Positions 10,703 to 20,989 of a stretch of 64,000 nucleotides of DNA are shown here, piece after piece. The stretch lies in contig NC_013159.1 in assembly GCF_000023865.1 (NCBI RefSeq), positions 1,204,001-1,268,000 on the forward strand. Direction: 5' to 3'. Numbering within the stretch: position 1 is the first letter of the stretch; each line of letters begins with the position of its first letter. The notes beneath the pieces were generated by a model. It ran no database searches. It saw only the letters and a program-made list of their open reading frames with translations, and had not been told where the DNA came from. This stretch comes from Saccharomonospora viridis DSM 43017 (GTDB lineage Bacteria; Actinomycetota; Actinomycetes; Mycobacteriales; Pseudonocardiaceae). A program made the position numbers and the translations under genes.

Positions 10703-12952
10703 GTGGCAACCACTGAGCAGACAGGCGTAAGTGCGGCGGGCGGCCGGAAGTTCACTGTTCACGATGGCGTCGCCGGGGGCTTGGCTTCGGTCGAGCAACT
10801 GGTGGAGCGTGCCTCGGCTTTCCAGGTACGCGCCCCCGAGCTGGCTCTCATACTCGGGGAACGAGCCGCCGCGGCAGCGGAGTCAGCCGGGGCCAACGAT
10901 CTGTGGGTGGAGGCGGAGAGTCTCGCCGTCCACGCCAGGATCCGCCTCGGGCACAGGGCGTCGACCGTGGGCAGGGCGGTGACGGCGCTGCGGGCGGCCG
11001 AGGACGCGGGACGTCCGATCATCGCGGCCCAACTGCGTACCGATCTCGCGGTGTGCGCGCGGGCCGTGGGGGCGCCGTTGACGGGGTTGGCGGCGCTGCG
11101 CCCGGTGCTCACCGTGGGTGGGCTGTCGTCGGTGCAGCGGGCGACCGCGTTGTGTCACCTGGTCGGTTGCCTCGGTACGTTCGGTCGGAAGGCGGAGCTC
11201 GACAGAGTGCTGCTGGAGGGTGATCAGCTGATCGCCCGGGACACGCAGCTCGACGATGACGACCGGTTGATCGCCAGGGCGCTGCTGCGGGTGGGTGTGT
11301 CGGCGCACCGGCGTCGGCACGGTGACCTGGTGGGTGCCGCCGACGCGGCACGAACGGGTATCGGTTTCCTCGACGACCTCGGTGACGCCGGCGCCGACGG
11401 GGGATTGGCGAGGGTCCGGCTGACCCTCGAACTGGTGTGTTCGCTGCTCGATCGTGGCGATGCGGAGTTGGCCCTGGAGGTCGCCGAACCGCTGCTGGCG
11501 ACGCCCGAACGGGCGGCGAGTGTCGCACCGTCGGCCTGGCTGCGACTGGCCATAGCCACCCGGGTGCACCTGGTGAACGGTTCGGCGGAGACGGCGGCGC
11601 AGCTGTTGCGGGACGCCGTACACAGCACCGGTCGACACGGCCTGTACGCGCTGACCGCGCGGCTCTGGTTGGAGCTGGCCCACGTCGAGGAACGCATCGG
11701 CCAGTCGGATGAGGCGATCCAATGCCTGTACCGTGCGCGGTCGGCCGAGCACCTGCACACCCGGGTCAGCAGTCAGGCGCGGGCTCTGCTCACAGGGGCC
11801 TTCGGCACGGGGGAACAGGCTCCGGTCGACCTCGCGGAGATGGTGGTGGCCGCCGGACAGGCCGCCTCCACGCAACCACCCGCGCAGCGGACGTCGTCGG
11901 AGGGGACGTCGGCCCGGCGGCCGGCGTCGGGGTCGTCCGGCGGTAAGCGTCGTGCCGACGAACGGGACACGTCGTCCCGACCGAGGGTGGTGCTGCCGAT
12001 GTTGCGGTTGGCGGCCAGTCGCGACGAAACCGCCGGGTCGTCGGTCTCCAGTGGTGCGGAGGCCGGCTCCGCGGCGTCGAGGACGAGCGCGGAGGAGGTG
12101 TCGGACACGGAGGTCACGGCCGTCACCCCGATCATCACCGATGACACACCACCGCCGGAGCCGAGGCGACGCCGGCGAAAACCGGAGCCGGAGGACGCGT
12201 CGGAGGAGACGGCCGAACAGCCGGTGTGGGACATCAACAAACCACCTTTCACCACGTCCAGGCCTCGGCGGCACGACACCAAGCACGGCTCCATCGCCGC
12301 TCGGTCGGTGCTGGACCGGCTCGGGATCTCTCCGGGGAAAGGTGGCGGACGCCGGCGCGCCGCTGACAAGGACGACCGGGAAGAGAGCACGGTGGGGATC
12401 GGCGGCGGGAGCTCCGCCAGCGGGTCCTCCTCCCAGACGAACACGACCGAGGACACCGGCCGGGGCGGTCAGGCCGAGGAACTCGGCACCGCTTCGAGCG
12501 GACTGGGCACCACCGACACGACGTCGGTCACCGAGTCCACCGGCGTGGACACGTCCACGACCACCGCGGAGACGGGTGTGAAGGCGGACTCGGAGCCGGG
12601 GATCGCGGACGACTACGGCTGGCTGCCGCGACTGAAGCTGCCGCCTGCGTTGGCTCCGTTGAGTGAGGAATCCGTGTCGGCTTCGTCGAGCCAGGGCTCG
12701 GAACAGGAGTCCGGCGAAGCACGGTCGGTGCAGAGCGCGACCACCGAGCACACCGAGCAGTTCTCCAATCCGGGTAGTTCGTACGGGGTTCCGACCGACG
12801 ACCCGCCGCCGGACGCCGGGTTGGCCGAGCTGCTGGCCCGGGCGTTGGCCGAGCATCAGGCGGGCTCGGCGAGCGCTGCGTCGTTGGTGCGCAAGCTCGG
12901 GGTGGACGACACTCAGCCCCGCATCAACGGTAAGCATCGCGGCGACGGGTAG
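10703..12952 (+). CDS. hypothetical protein: helical-repeat N-terminus, long disordered C-terminus
   Basis: 749 residues if started at GTG 10703, which has GAGGA upstream; an in-frame start at 10610 would add 31 arginine-rich residues. Residues 1-370 are Ala/Leu-rich helical pairs resembling TPR or alpha-solenoid repeats (AEDAGRPIIAAQLRTDLAVC, AIQCLYRARSAEHLHTR). The rest (about 375-749) is low-complexity Ser/Thr/Glu/Arg with short conserved-looking islands (VWDINKPPFTTSRPRRH; DDYGWLPRLKLPPALAPL). No TM segment or enzyme motif is seen. It sits between ettA and the glutamate dehydrogenase. Function unknown; a scaffold or regulator is only a guess. Confidence 0.75.
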   Translation: MATTEQTGVSAAGGRKFTVHDGVAGGLASVEQLVERASAFQVRAPELALILGERAAAAAESAGANDLWVEAESLAVHARIRLGHRASTVGRAVTALRAAEDAGRPIIAAQLRTDLAVCARAVGAPLTGLAALRPVLTVGGLSSVQRATALCHLVGCLGTFGRKAELDRVLLEGDQLIARDTQLDDDDRLIARALLRVGVSAHRRRHGDLVGAADAARTGIGFLDDLGDAGADGGLARVRLTLELVCSLLDRGDAELALEVAEPLLATPERAASVAPSAWLRLAIATRVHLVNGSAETAAQLLRDAVHSTGRHGLYALTARLWLELAHVEERIGQSDEAIQCLYRARSAEHLHTRVSSQARALLTGAFGTGEQAPVDLAEMVVAAGQAASTQPPAQRTSSEGTSARRPASGSSGGKRRADERDTSSRPRVVLPMLRLAASRDETAGSSVSSGAEAGSAASRTSAEEVSDTEVTAVTPIITDDTPPPEPRRRRRKPEPEDASEETAEQPVWDINKPPFTTSRPRRHDTKHGSIAARSVLDRLGISPGKGGGRRRAADKDDREESTVGIGGGSSASGSSSQTNTTEDTGRGGQAEELGTASSGLGTTDTTSVTESTGVDTSTTTAETGVKADSEPGIADDYGWLPRLKLPPALAPLSEESVSASSSQGSEQESGEARSVQSATTEHTEQFSNPGSSYGVPTDDPPPDAGLAELLARALAEHQAGSASAASLVRKLGVDDTQPRINGKHRGDG

Positions 12953-12957
12953 GACGG

Positions 12958-12984
12958 GTACGGCGCACGTGTCGGGCGCCGTAC
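12958..12984 (+). terminator. hairpin after the helical-repeat gene
   Basis: A perfect 9-bp stem GTACGGCGC (12958-12966) with 12976-12984 and a 9-nt loop, 5 bp after the stop codon. It has no T-run, as is usual in actinobacteria. Confidence 0.55.
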
Positions 12985-13205
12985 GGTCCGGGTCGCGGGA
13001 CGCCCCGCTCCGAGGTGTCCGTGGTCTCGAGTGCCGGCATCGAGCCGTTTTCGAGGTTTCACCGTTCGGGCGAGGCCCCATCGAGGGAAACCCGGAAACA
13101 CGCTTGTGCCCCCACAGGGGTCCTGGTAACCGACCGATGACGTCATGGGACAGTAACTGTGAGAGGCGTGACGTTGGGGTCTAGCCAGGACACTGGAGAG
13201 TTGGG

Positions 13206-16200
13206 TTGCCTGACACAAGCTCGACCGGAACATCGGCCCATCCCGGCATCGACGGTGTGAACACCGATACCGCCGAGACGCCAAGAAGCCCGGAGCAGCT
13301 CCGCGACGAACTCGTGGAGACCACCGCGGCCCAGGCGCCGGACATCGCGGATCTCATCCGCATGTACTACCGGCTCGTTCCCGCCGAGGAACTCCTCGGC
13401 GACAGCCCTACGGACTTGATCGGTGCGGTCAGGTCACACGTGGAGCTCGCTCGGAAGCGGGTACCGGGCAGGTCGGTGGTCCGACTGTTCAACCCGAACA
13501 TTGAGCACGACGGTTGGGCGCGCGAGTCCACGGTCGTCCAGGTGGTCACGGACGACATGCCGTATCTGGTGGACTCCGTGGTCGCCGAACTGGCGCGCAG
13601 TGGTGTTCAGGTGCAGCGCATCGTGCACCCCATCGTGGTCGTGAACAGGGATGTGACGGGCGCTTTGGAGGAGATCTACCCCAAGGCCAACGTCGCGACC
13701 CCACCGTCCGGTGCCGTCGTCGAGTCGTGGATGTACCTGGAGGTCGATCCGATCGGCGACCCGGAGCGCGCCCGGGAACTGGACAACAGGTTGGTCAGGG
13801 TGCTCAACGACGTCCGAGAGGTCGTCGAGGACACCGACAAGATGACGCGGGCGGCGACGGACATCGCCACAGCGCTCGAGGAACAGCCACTGCCGTTGCC
13901 CGAGGAGGAGGTGTCCGAGGGTGTGGAGTGGTTGCGATGGCTGGCCAACGGGCACTTCATGTTCCTGGGATACCGCCACTACGAGGTGGTGCCCGAGTCG
14001 CAGGGCAGCGACGAACCCGTGCTGCGGCCCGTTCTGGCCTCCGGCCTGGGGGTGCTTCGTCAGGACAGTTTCGCCGCCCGTGACCTCATCGACGGCCCCG
14101 ACACCGCTTCGCGCGTGCTGACGCCGACGTTGTTGGTGTTGACCCAAGCCAGTGCCCAGTCCACAGTGCATCGGCCCGTCTACCCGTACTACGTCGGGGT
14201 CAAGACGTTCGACGACGAAGGCCGGGTGACGGGTGAGCATCGCTTCCTCGGCATGTTCACGTCGTCGGCTCTGCACGAGGACGTGCTCGACATCCCCGTG
14301 GCCAATCGGCGTGTCCGCGAGGTCATCCATCGGGCCGGATTCCCGATGGAGTCGTACTCGGGCCAGCAGATGCTGGAGGTCCTGCAGAACTGGCCGTTGG
14401 CCGATCTGCTGTCGGCCGACATCGATTCGCTCTACTCCACCGCTACGGGGGCGATCACACTCACCGGGCGGCGCAGGTTGCGGTTGTTCCTCCGTAAGGA
14501 CCCGTACGGGCGTTTCTACTCGTGCCTGGTGCTCCTGCCCCGCGACCGCTACACGACGCGTTCGCGACTGGCCATGCAGCGGGTCCTGCTCGACGAACTC
14601 GACGGCACGTCGTTGGAGTACAGCACCCGGTTCAGCCAGATCTCGTTGGCGCAGGTCCATTTCACCGTCTACACCAGACCGGAGGAGATCTCCGAGCCCG
14701 ACACCGTGCGTATCCAGGAGCGCCTCGAGGAGGCCGCGCGGACCTGGGACGACGCACTGGTGGAGGCGATCCTCGCCGAGCGCAGGGTCCGTGCCGGCGG
14801 TGGCAAGGCGGTGACGCTGGCGGGGGAGGAGTCGGCGAGCGAGCAGGCGCACCGGTACGCGTCGGCGTTCTCCGAGGCGTACAAGGAGGACTTCGACGCG
14901 GAGACGGCGCTGGCCGACATGCGGAAGCTGGAGGCGTTGAACACGCCCGACGCGCTCGACATGTCGTTCTACCTGCCTGCCGGTGCGGCGGCGGGGGAGC
15001 GACGGTTCAAACTGTACCTGCGCGAGGCCGTCACACTGTCCACATTGTTGCCGATGCTGCAGCACATGGGTGTGGAGGTGGTGAACCAGCGGCCGTACGA
15101 GGTGCAGACCGAGGACGGCCACCAGTGCTGGATCTACGACTTCGGCCTGCGGATCGAGCCGCGTGTGCTGGCGGATTCCGGTGACGATGCCGAAGAGGAC
15201 CTCCGCGTGCGGTTCCAGGACGCGTTCGCCGCGGCGTGGAGGGGACTCGCCGAGGTCGACGGGTTCAACGCGCTCGTGCTGCAGGCGGGACTGACCTGGC
15301 GGCAGGTCGCGGTGCTGCGCGCCTATTCGCGGTACCTGCGGCAGGCCGTCTCCCCGTACTCGCAGGAGTACATCGAGGCCGCGCTGCTCGCACACACCGA
15401 CGTCGCGAAGGCGCTGGTGCGGTTGTTCGAGTTGCGGTTCGACCCCGCACGGAGCGACGACCGGCGCGCCGAGGAGGTCGAGGCCCAGGTCGCCGAGATC
15501 AACGCCATGATCGACACGGTGACGAGCCTGGACACCGACCGCATCCTGCGCCGGCTGCTCTCGGTGATCATGGCGACGTTGCGCACCAACTACTGGGTGA
15601 CCGACGCGGACGGTTCACCGCGTTCGTACCTCTCCTTCAAGCTCGACCCGCAGCAGGTGCCGGAGCTGCCGGAACCGCGTCCCGCCTACGAGATCTTCGT
15701 GTGTTCGCCCCGGGTCGAGGGTGTGCACCTGCGGTACGGTTCCGTGGCCCGAGGCGGGTTGCGGTGGTCGGACCGTCGCGAGGACTTCCGTACCGAGGTC
15801 TTGGGACTGGTCAAGGCGCAGGCGGTGAAGAACTCCGTCATCGTGCCGGTGGGTGCCAAGGGCGGTTTCGTGGTCAAGCAGCCGCCCACGCCGACCGGTG
15901 ACCCGAGCATCGACAGGGAGAACCACCAGCGCGAGGGCATCGAGTGCTACCGCATGTTCATCTCGGGGATGCTCGACCTCACCGACAACCTCGTCGAGGG
16001 CGAGACCGTGCCCGCGCGGGACGTGGTGCGCTACGACGGTGACGACAGCTATCTCGTCGTGGCCGCCGACAAGGGCACCGCGTCGTTCTCGGACATCGCC
16101 AACGAGGTCGCGGCCGAATACGGCTTCTGGCTCGGTGACGCCTTCGCCTCCGGGGGCTCCCACGGCTACGACCACAAGGCCATGGGCATCACGGCGAGGG

Positions 16201-18188
16201 GCGCCTGGGAGAGCGTCAAACGGCACTTCCGGGAGCTCGGCAAGGACACCCAGAGCGAGGATTTCACGGTCGTCGGCATCGGGGACATGGGTGGGGACGT
16301 CTTCGGCAACGGAATGCTGTTGTCGAAGCACATCCGACTGGTGGCCGCGTTCAACCACCTGCACATCTTCCTCGACCCGAACCCCGACGCGGCGACGTCG
16401 TACCGCGAGCGCAAGCGGCTGTTCGAGCTGCCGCGTTCGTCCTGGGAGGACTACGACCGTTCGCTCATCAGCGAAGGTGGTGGCGTCTACTCGCGGTCGG
16501 CGAAGACGATCCCGGTGAGCCCGCAGGTGCGACAGGCGCTCGGTCTGCCCGACGACGTGACGACGATGTCCCCGGCGGAACTCATCCGCGCCATTTTGAA
16601 GGCACCGGTGGATCTGCTGTGGAACGGCGGCATCGGCACCTACGTGAAGGCGGAGAGCGAGACGCACGCCGACGTGGGCGACAAGGCCAACGACGCCGTG
16701 CGCGTCAACGGCAACGAGCTTCGCGTGAAGGTCGTGGGCGAGGGCGGGAACCTCGGCTTCACCCAGCGCGGCCGCATCGAGTTCGCCCGGAAGGGCGGCA
16801 AGATCAACACCGATGCCCTCGACAACTCGGCCGGTGTGGACAGCTCGGACCTCGAGGTGAACATCAAGATCCTCCTCGCCCAGCTCGTGGCGAAGGGGGA
16901 GCTCGACGAGCAGCGGCGCAACACCCTGCTCGCGGAGATGACCGACGAGGTCGCCGAACTGGTGTTGGCCCACAACTACCGGCAGAACGCCGTTCTCGGT
17001 GTCAGCCGCGCACACGCGGCGTCCATGCTGTCCGTGCACAGCAGGCTCGTGGCCTCCCTGGAGGCCAAGGGCGCGCTCGACCGGGAGCTGGAGGCGCTGC
17101 CCAGCGAGGCGGAGTTCGCGGCTCGGGAGAAGGCCGGTGAGGGGTTGAGCTCGCCCGAACTGGCGACCTTGCTGGCACACGTCAAGCTCGACCTCAAAGA
17201 CGAGCTCCTCGCCAGCGACCTGCCGGACGAGGAGGTCTTCGCTCGCCGGCTGCCGGAGTACTTCCCGACGCCGTTGCGTCGTGATTTCGCGGACGAGATC
17301 GCGAAGCACGCACTGAGCCGGGAGATCACCACGACCCTGCTGGTGAACGAGGTCGTGGACGGTGCGGGCGTGTCGTACGCGTTCCGGCTCGCGGAGGAAC
17401 TCAACGTCACCGCCACTGACGCCGTGCGGGCGTTCGCCGTGGTCACCGGCGTCTTCGAGCTGCACAAGGTGTGGGCCGACATCGCCGCGCTCGACAACGT
17501 GGTGCCCACCGCTGTCGCCGACGCGATGGTGCTGGAGACGAGGCGACTGCTCGATCGTGCGGCCAGGTGGTTCCTCACCAACCGGCCGCAGCCGTTGGCC
17601 GTCGCCGACGAGATCGACCGGTTCGCCGAACGCATCGCCGCACTGGTGCCGCAGTTGGACGGTCTGCTGCGGGGCGAGGAAGCCGAGGCCACGCGACGGA
17701 AGACGGCGGAGCTGGTCGACCAAGGAGTGCCGGAGGAACTCGCCCGGCGGGTGTCGCTGGCGATCACGAGCTTCTCCCTGCTCGACATCGTCGAGGTCGC
17801 GGAGGTGGCCGAGCGGGAGATCGGGCTGCCGGCGGAGCGCGGACTCACTGAGACCGCCGAGCTGTACTACGCGCTGTCCGACCACCTGGGCATGGACCGC
17901 ATGTTGACGTCCGTGAACACGCTGGAGCGGGGTAACCGGTGGCACTCACTCGCCCGGTTGGCGTTGCGGGACGACCTGTATTCGTCGATGCGGTTGATCA
18001 CCCTGGAGGCCCTGCGGCAAAGCAACCCCGACGACAGTGTGGACGCCAGGATCGAGCAGTGGGAGCAGGCGAACTCGCCGCGACTGGAGCGCGCTCGCGC
18101 GACCTTGGACGAGATCGAGAGCTCCGGTGTGTTCGATCTGGCGACGTTGTCGGTGGCGGTGCGGCAGATCCGTGGCGCGGTCCGGTGA
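13206..18188 (+). CDS. gdh: NAD-specific glutamate dehydrogenase, large (GDH-180-type)
   Basis: Deaminates glutamate to 2-oxoglutarate with NAD+. 1660 residues, the size of the large bacterial class. The N-terminal half is the regulatory ACT-like part. The catalytic region lies at about 830-1200, with GGLRWSDRREDFRTEVLGLV, KAQAVKNSVIVPVGAKGG and VVGIGDMGGDVFGNGMLLS. The long C-terminal helical domain is complete. The TTG start at 13206 has GGAG upstream. It is intact over almost 5 kb. It is followed within 32 bp by a thioesterase-like gene, as in the mycobacterial gdh neighbourhood (Rv2476c-Rv2474c). Confidence 0.95.
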   Translation: MPDTSSTGTSAHPGIDGVNTDTAETPRSPEQLRDELVETTAAQAPDIADLIRMYYRLVPAEELLGDSPTDLIGAVRSHVELARKRVPGRSVVRLFNPNIEHDGWARESTVVQVVTDDMPYLVDSVVAELARSGVQVQRIVHPIVVVNRDVTGALEEIYPKANVATPPSGAVVESWMYLEVDPIGDPERARELDNRLVRVLNDVREVVEDTDKMTRAATDIATALEEQPLPLPEEEVSEGVEWLRWLANGHFMFLGYRHYEVVPESQGSDEPVLRPVLASGLGVLRQDSFAARDLIDGPDTASRVLTPTLLVLTQASAQSTVHRPVYPYYVGVKTFDDEGRVTGEHRFLGMFTSSALHEDVLDIPVANRRVREVIHRAGFPMESYSGQQMLEVLQNWPLADLLSADIDSLYSTATGAITLTGRRRLRLFLRKDPYGRFYSCLVLLPRDRYTTRSRLAMQRVLLDELDGTSLEYSTRFSQISLAQVHFTVYTRPEEISEPDTVRIQERLEEAARTWDDALVEAILAERRVRAGGGKAVTLAGEESASEQAHRYASAFSEAYKEDFDAETALADMRKLEALNTPDALDMSFYLPAGAAAGERRFKLYLREAVTLSTLLPMLQHMGVEVVNQRPYEVQTEDGHQCWIYDFGLRIEPRVLADSGDDAEEDLRVRFQDAFAAAWRGLAEVDGFNALVLQAGLTWRQVAVLRAYSRYLRQAVSPYSQEYIEAALLAHTDVAKALVRLFELRFDPARSDDRRAEEVEAQVAEINAMIDTVTSLDTDRILRRLLSVIMATLRTNYWVTDADGSPRSYLSFKLDPQQVPELPEPRPAYEIFVCSPRVEGVHLRYGSVARGGLRWSDRREDFRTEVLGLVKAQAVKNSVIVPVGAKGGFVVKQPPTPTGDPSIDRENHQREGIECYRMFISGMLDLTDNLVEGETVPARDVVRYDGDDSYLVVAADKGTASFSDIANEVAAEYGFWLGDAFASGGSHGYDHKAMGITARGAWESVKRHFRELGKDTQSEDFTVVGIGDMGGDVFGNGMLLSKHIRLVAAFNHLHIFLDPNPDAATSYRERKRLFELPRSSWEDYDRSLISEGGGVYSRSAKTIPVSPQVRQALGLPDDVTTMSPAELIRAILKAPVDLLWNGGIGTYVKAESETHADVGDKANDAVRVNGNELRVKVVGEGGNLGFTQRGRIEFARKGGKINTDALDNSAGVDSSDLEVNIKILLAQLVAKGELDEQRRNTLLAEMTDEVAELVLAHNYRQNAVLGVSRAHAASMLSVHSRLVASLEAKGALDRELEALPSEAEFAAREKAGEGLSSPELATLLAHVKLDLKDELLASDLPDEEVFARRLPEYFPTPLRRDFADEIAKHALSREITTTLLVNEVVDGAGVSYAFRLAEELNVTATDAVRAFAVVTGVFELHKVWADIAALDNVVPTAVADAMVLETRRLLDRAARWFLTNRPQPLAVADEIDRFAERIAALVPQLDGLLRGEEAEATRRKTAELVDQGVPEELARRVSLAITSFSLLDIVEVAEVAEREIGLPAERGLTETAELYYALSDHLGMDRMLTSVNTLERGNRWHSLARLALRDDLYSSMRLITLEALRQSNPDDSVDARIEQWEQANSPRLERARATLDEIESSGVFDLATLSVAVRQIRGAVR

Positions 18189-18220
18189 CTCGGTGACGCG
18201 CCGGTTCGAGAGCAGGTGAG

Positions 18221-18661
18221 ATGACCCCGTACGTGGCTTTGGTGCGGCCTCGTTGGTCCGATATGGACGCGTTCGGGCACGTCAACCACGCGCGGTTGGT
18301 GACCTTGCTGGAGGAGGCGCGGGTGCCGTTGCTGTTCGGCAGCGGCTCCGACGCCTCCTCCGCGGGCCTGTCCGACTTCGCCAAGGGCATCGTTGTGGTA
18401 CGGCTGCACGTGGACTATCGGGCGCCCATCGTGGTCGAAGGACAGCAGATCCGCGTCGAGATCACGCTGGCGGACCTTCGACATGCCTCCTTCACCCTCG
18501 ACTACCGGGTCCGGACCGGGCCTTCCGAGGACGATCCGGTGGCCGCCACCGCCACCACCGTGCTCGCGCCGTACAACCTCGAGCGAGGCATGCCCCGTAG
18601 GCTTTCCACCACCGAGCGGGCTTTCCTCGAAGAACGGATTCCAAGCGGAGGACGAGCGTGA
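18221..18661 (+). CDS. acyl-CoA thioesterase, 4HBT/hot-dog fold
   Basis: 146 residues with the hot-dog pattern: RPRWSDMDAFGHVNHARLVTL (the D-x-G-H-V-N active-site loop, about 7-27) and RLHVDYRAPIVV, followed by alternating strands. It probably hydrolyses an acyl-CoA; the substrate is unknown. Its stop overlaps the GTG of the next gene (GTGA), so the two are translationally coupled. Confidence 0.88.
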   Translation: MTPYVALVRPRWSDMDAFGHVNHARLVTLLEEARVPLLFGSGSDASSAGLSDFAKGIVVVRLHVDYRAPIVVEGQQIRVEITLADLRHASFTLDYRVRTGPSEDDPVAATATTVLAPYNLERGMPRRLSTTERAFLEERIPSGGRA

Positions 18662-19293
18662 CCGAGCTGCGGATATTCGACGCCGCCGACCGAGAAAGTC
18701 TGGGCGCGTTCGTGGCGCGCGCGGTGCGACTCGACGGTCAGACCGTGGTGAGGTTGCGTAGGCGCAACGAGAAGCTCGTCGAGGCGTGGGCCACCACACC
18801 GTTCGACGTGTTGGTGACCCGCACCGTCGAAGGGGAGCTAACGCCGTCGGACGTCACCGTGTCCGGCAATGAATTGCTGGCGGCGCTCACCGTCACCAGG
18901 TCCGAGTACATGGACCCGGGGGCGCCGCAGGACCTGCTGTGGCGTTCGGAACTCCCGTCGAACGGTGGGTGGCAGCCCGTCGACAACCTGCCCGTCCAGG
19001 TCGTGCGGGATCTGGCCGAGCAGGGGGTGAAGCTCGCCAGGGAGAACGTCGGACCGCACGGTACGCCACCGGCTTCGCTGATGGACCAGAACGTGCTGAC
19101 GGTGTCCAACTCGGAGATCGAGGTGAAGGTGCCGATGCGGTGCTTGTTCGCCTTGTCGGGTATGGGCTTCGTGGACTCGTCACTGGGCGAGGACGTGGTG
19201 CGGGTGTCGGCCACGGACGCGTGGTTGCGTCTCGACGCCCGTTACGGCGCGGTGGTGCGGCGTCGTCGCGCGTTGCTGCCGTTGTTGTTCTGA
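18658..19293 (+). CDS. conserved hypothetical protein
   Basis: 211 residues, soluble, with no signal or TM segment. It begins TELRIFDAADRESLGAFVAR and shows alternating strand/helix composition with no motif I recognise. It is coupled to the thioesterase by a 4-bp overlap and occupies the position of Rv2474c. Conserved linkage to the dehydrogenase suggests a related role, but none can be assigned. Confidence 0.8.
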   Translation: MTELRIFDAADRESLGAFVARAVRLDGQTVVRLRRRNEKLVEAWATTPFDVLVTRTVEGELTPSDVTVSGNELLAALTVTRSEYMDPGAPQDLLWRSELPSNGGWQPVDNLPVQVVRDLAEQGVKLARENVGPHGTPPASLMDQNVLTVSNSEIEVKVPMRCLFALSGMGFVDSSLGEDVVRVSATDAWLRLDARYGAVVRRRRALLPLLF

Positions 19294-19363
19294 CGGTTCG
19301 CAGGCGGCGGTTCGACGTCCCGCGCGCTTTGCCGGCGTGGACCGGCGATCGGGTCCTCGGGGG

Positions 19364-19771
19364 TCAGTCCCAGCTGTTCATCAGGGAGTGCGCGGCCGTC
19401 TCCAGATAGGTCCACAGTTGGGTGCGGTAGGGCTCGTCGAGGTCGGCCTCGTCCACCGCGATGCGCATGGCCCGCAGCCAGGCGTCCCTTTCGATCGGGC
19501 CGATCTTGTACGGCGCGTGCCGCATGCGGAGCCGTGGATGGCCGCGCCTGTCGGAGTAGGTGTGCGGACCGCCCCAGTACTGCATGAGGAACAGGCGGAG
19601 CCGCTCCTCCGCAGGACCGAGGTCCTCTTCGGGGTACATGGGCCGAAGGATCTCGTCCTCGGCGACCTCGGCGTAGAACCGCGCCACGATCTTGCGGAAG
19701 GTCTTCTCGCCACCCACCGCGTCGTAGAAGGTCTCGTGTTGGGCGGGCTGGGCACTGCTCACGTCTGTCAC
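19364..19771 (-). CDS. glbO: truncated haemoglobin, group II (trHbO)
   Basis: Haem protein of the 2-on-2 globin family, likely for O2/peroxide handling. The core is characteristic: [20 protein letters not shown], then [27 protein letters not shown] with the proximal-His region, ending [10 protein letters not shown]. Two GTG starts are possible, 19771 (GGAG 2 nt upstream) and 19762; each gives about 132-135 residues, normal for trHbO. It lies 19 bp downstream of the mechanosensitive-channel gene, so they are probably one operon. Confidence 0.92.
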   Translation of the reverse strand: MTDVSSAQPAQHETFYDAVGGEKTFRKIVARFYAEVAEDEILRPMYPEEDLGPAEERLRLFLMQYWGGPHTYSDRRGHPRLRMRHAPYKIGPIERDAWLRAMRIAVDEADLDEPYRTQLWTYLETAAHSLMNSWD

Positions 19772-19790
19772 GTCTCCATTCTGTCGGTTG

Positions 19791-20930
19791 TCAGCTGTCG
19801 GCCGGCTCACCGTTTCGGCCACGGGCCCCCAGGAACAGGCCGAGCGGCGGTTCGAAGCCCTCGCGCTCCAGTGCCCGCATGATCTCGGCTCGAAGAGCGC
19901 GTTGCACGGCCCACTGGCGGCCGGGCCGCACCTTGGTGGTGAGACGGAGTTGGACGGCTTCCGGAGTGACGTTCTCAACGCCTAAGACCTGCGGGGCCTC
20001 CAGAACGTCGGGTGCGATCGAGTCTAGTTCGGCCGCCTTCTTCGCCACGTGTTCCAGCACGGCCGTGGCCTTGTCGATGCCGCTGTGGTAGCCGACGGGG
20101 ATGTCGACGACGGCCACCGCGTAACCCTGGCTGAAGTTGCCGACACGCAGTACCTCGCCGTTTCGGACATACCAGACAGTGCCGTTGAGGTCGCGGAGTG
20201 TGGTGATGCGCAGTCCCACCGACTCCACCGTGCCGGTGGCCTCACCGACGTCCACGATGTCACCGACGCCGTACTGGTCCTCCAGCATCATGAAGATGCC
20301 CGACAGGAAGTCCCTGACGAGGTTCTGCGCGCCGAAACCGACGGCCACGCCGACGATACCGGCGGAGGCGAGGATGGGAGCGAGGTTGATGCCCAGTTCG
20401 CCGAGGATCAGCACGAACGCCAAGCCGAACACCACGAAACTGGTCAGCGACTTCAGCAACGAACCTATGGTCTGGGCTCGTTGCCGACGCCGCTCCAGCA
20501 CCACGGGACCGAGGACTTCGGGGGCCCGTTCCTTCAAGGGCCGTAGTATCGCGGGTACCTTGGCCGCGCCCTCGGCCGACGTCCGGGTGAGTCGGTCGAT
20601 CAGTTTCCGGACGAAGAATCGGATGAGGATCGCGCCGAGGAGGATCAGCAGGATTCGGAGCGGCCGTGCTATGAGCCAGTCGGCCGACGCCGCAAGCCAC
20701 GGGTTACCCGTGATCTCCCAGACCTGTTGACACCACGATCCGATGTCCTGGGCGCATTCGGGTGGTTCGCTCCCGGAGGGTTCGCTGAGGAACTGTTCCA
20801 CCGCTGGTTCGCACTCCTCCCTGGTGTGCCGTGGCACGTCGCCGGCGTCCGGTGAAGGCTTCGATCGGGTGAGATTGACCGGAGCTCTTTCTTCCGCAAC
20901 CGTACTCAGACGAGACACGTGGCAGAACAC
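19791..20930 (-). CDS. MscS-family mechanosensitive ion channel
   Basis: 379 residues. TM segments lie near 85-110 ([17 protein letters not shown]) and 160-215, where [20 protein letters not shown] and a Gly/Ala-rich pore helix are followed by [27 protein letters not shown], the MscS hallmark. A cytoplasmic beta domain follows. The N-terminus has an unusual hydrophilic lead with paired Cys ([13 protein letters not shown]) before the first helix. It opens under hypo-osmotic stress (family knowledge). It is divergent from the HNH gene, and glbO follows. Confidence 0.9.
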   Translation of the reverse strand: MFCHVSRLSTVAEERAPVNLTRSKPSPDAGDVPRHTREECEPAVEQFLSEPSGSEPPECAQDIGSWCQQVWEITGNPWLAASADWLIARPLRILLILLGAILIRFFVRKLIDRLTRTSAEGAAKVPAILRPLKERAPEVLGPVVLERRRQRAQTIGSLLKSLTSFVVFGLAFVLILGELGINLAPILASAGIVGVAVGFGAQNLVRDFLSGIFMMLEDQYGVGDIVDVGEATGTVESVGLRITTLRDLNGTVWYVRNGEVLRVGNFSQGYAVAVVDIPVGYHSGIDKATAVLEHVAKKAAELDSIAPDVLEAPQVLGVENVTPEAVQLRLTTKVRPGRQWAVQRALRAEIMRALEREGFEPPLGLFLGARGRNGEPADS

Positions 20931-20989
20931 ACGTGCGTTTCGGGTGCGATATGTGGTCGACTTAGGGGTGCATCGGTGGAGGTGGTCGC

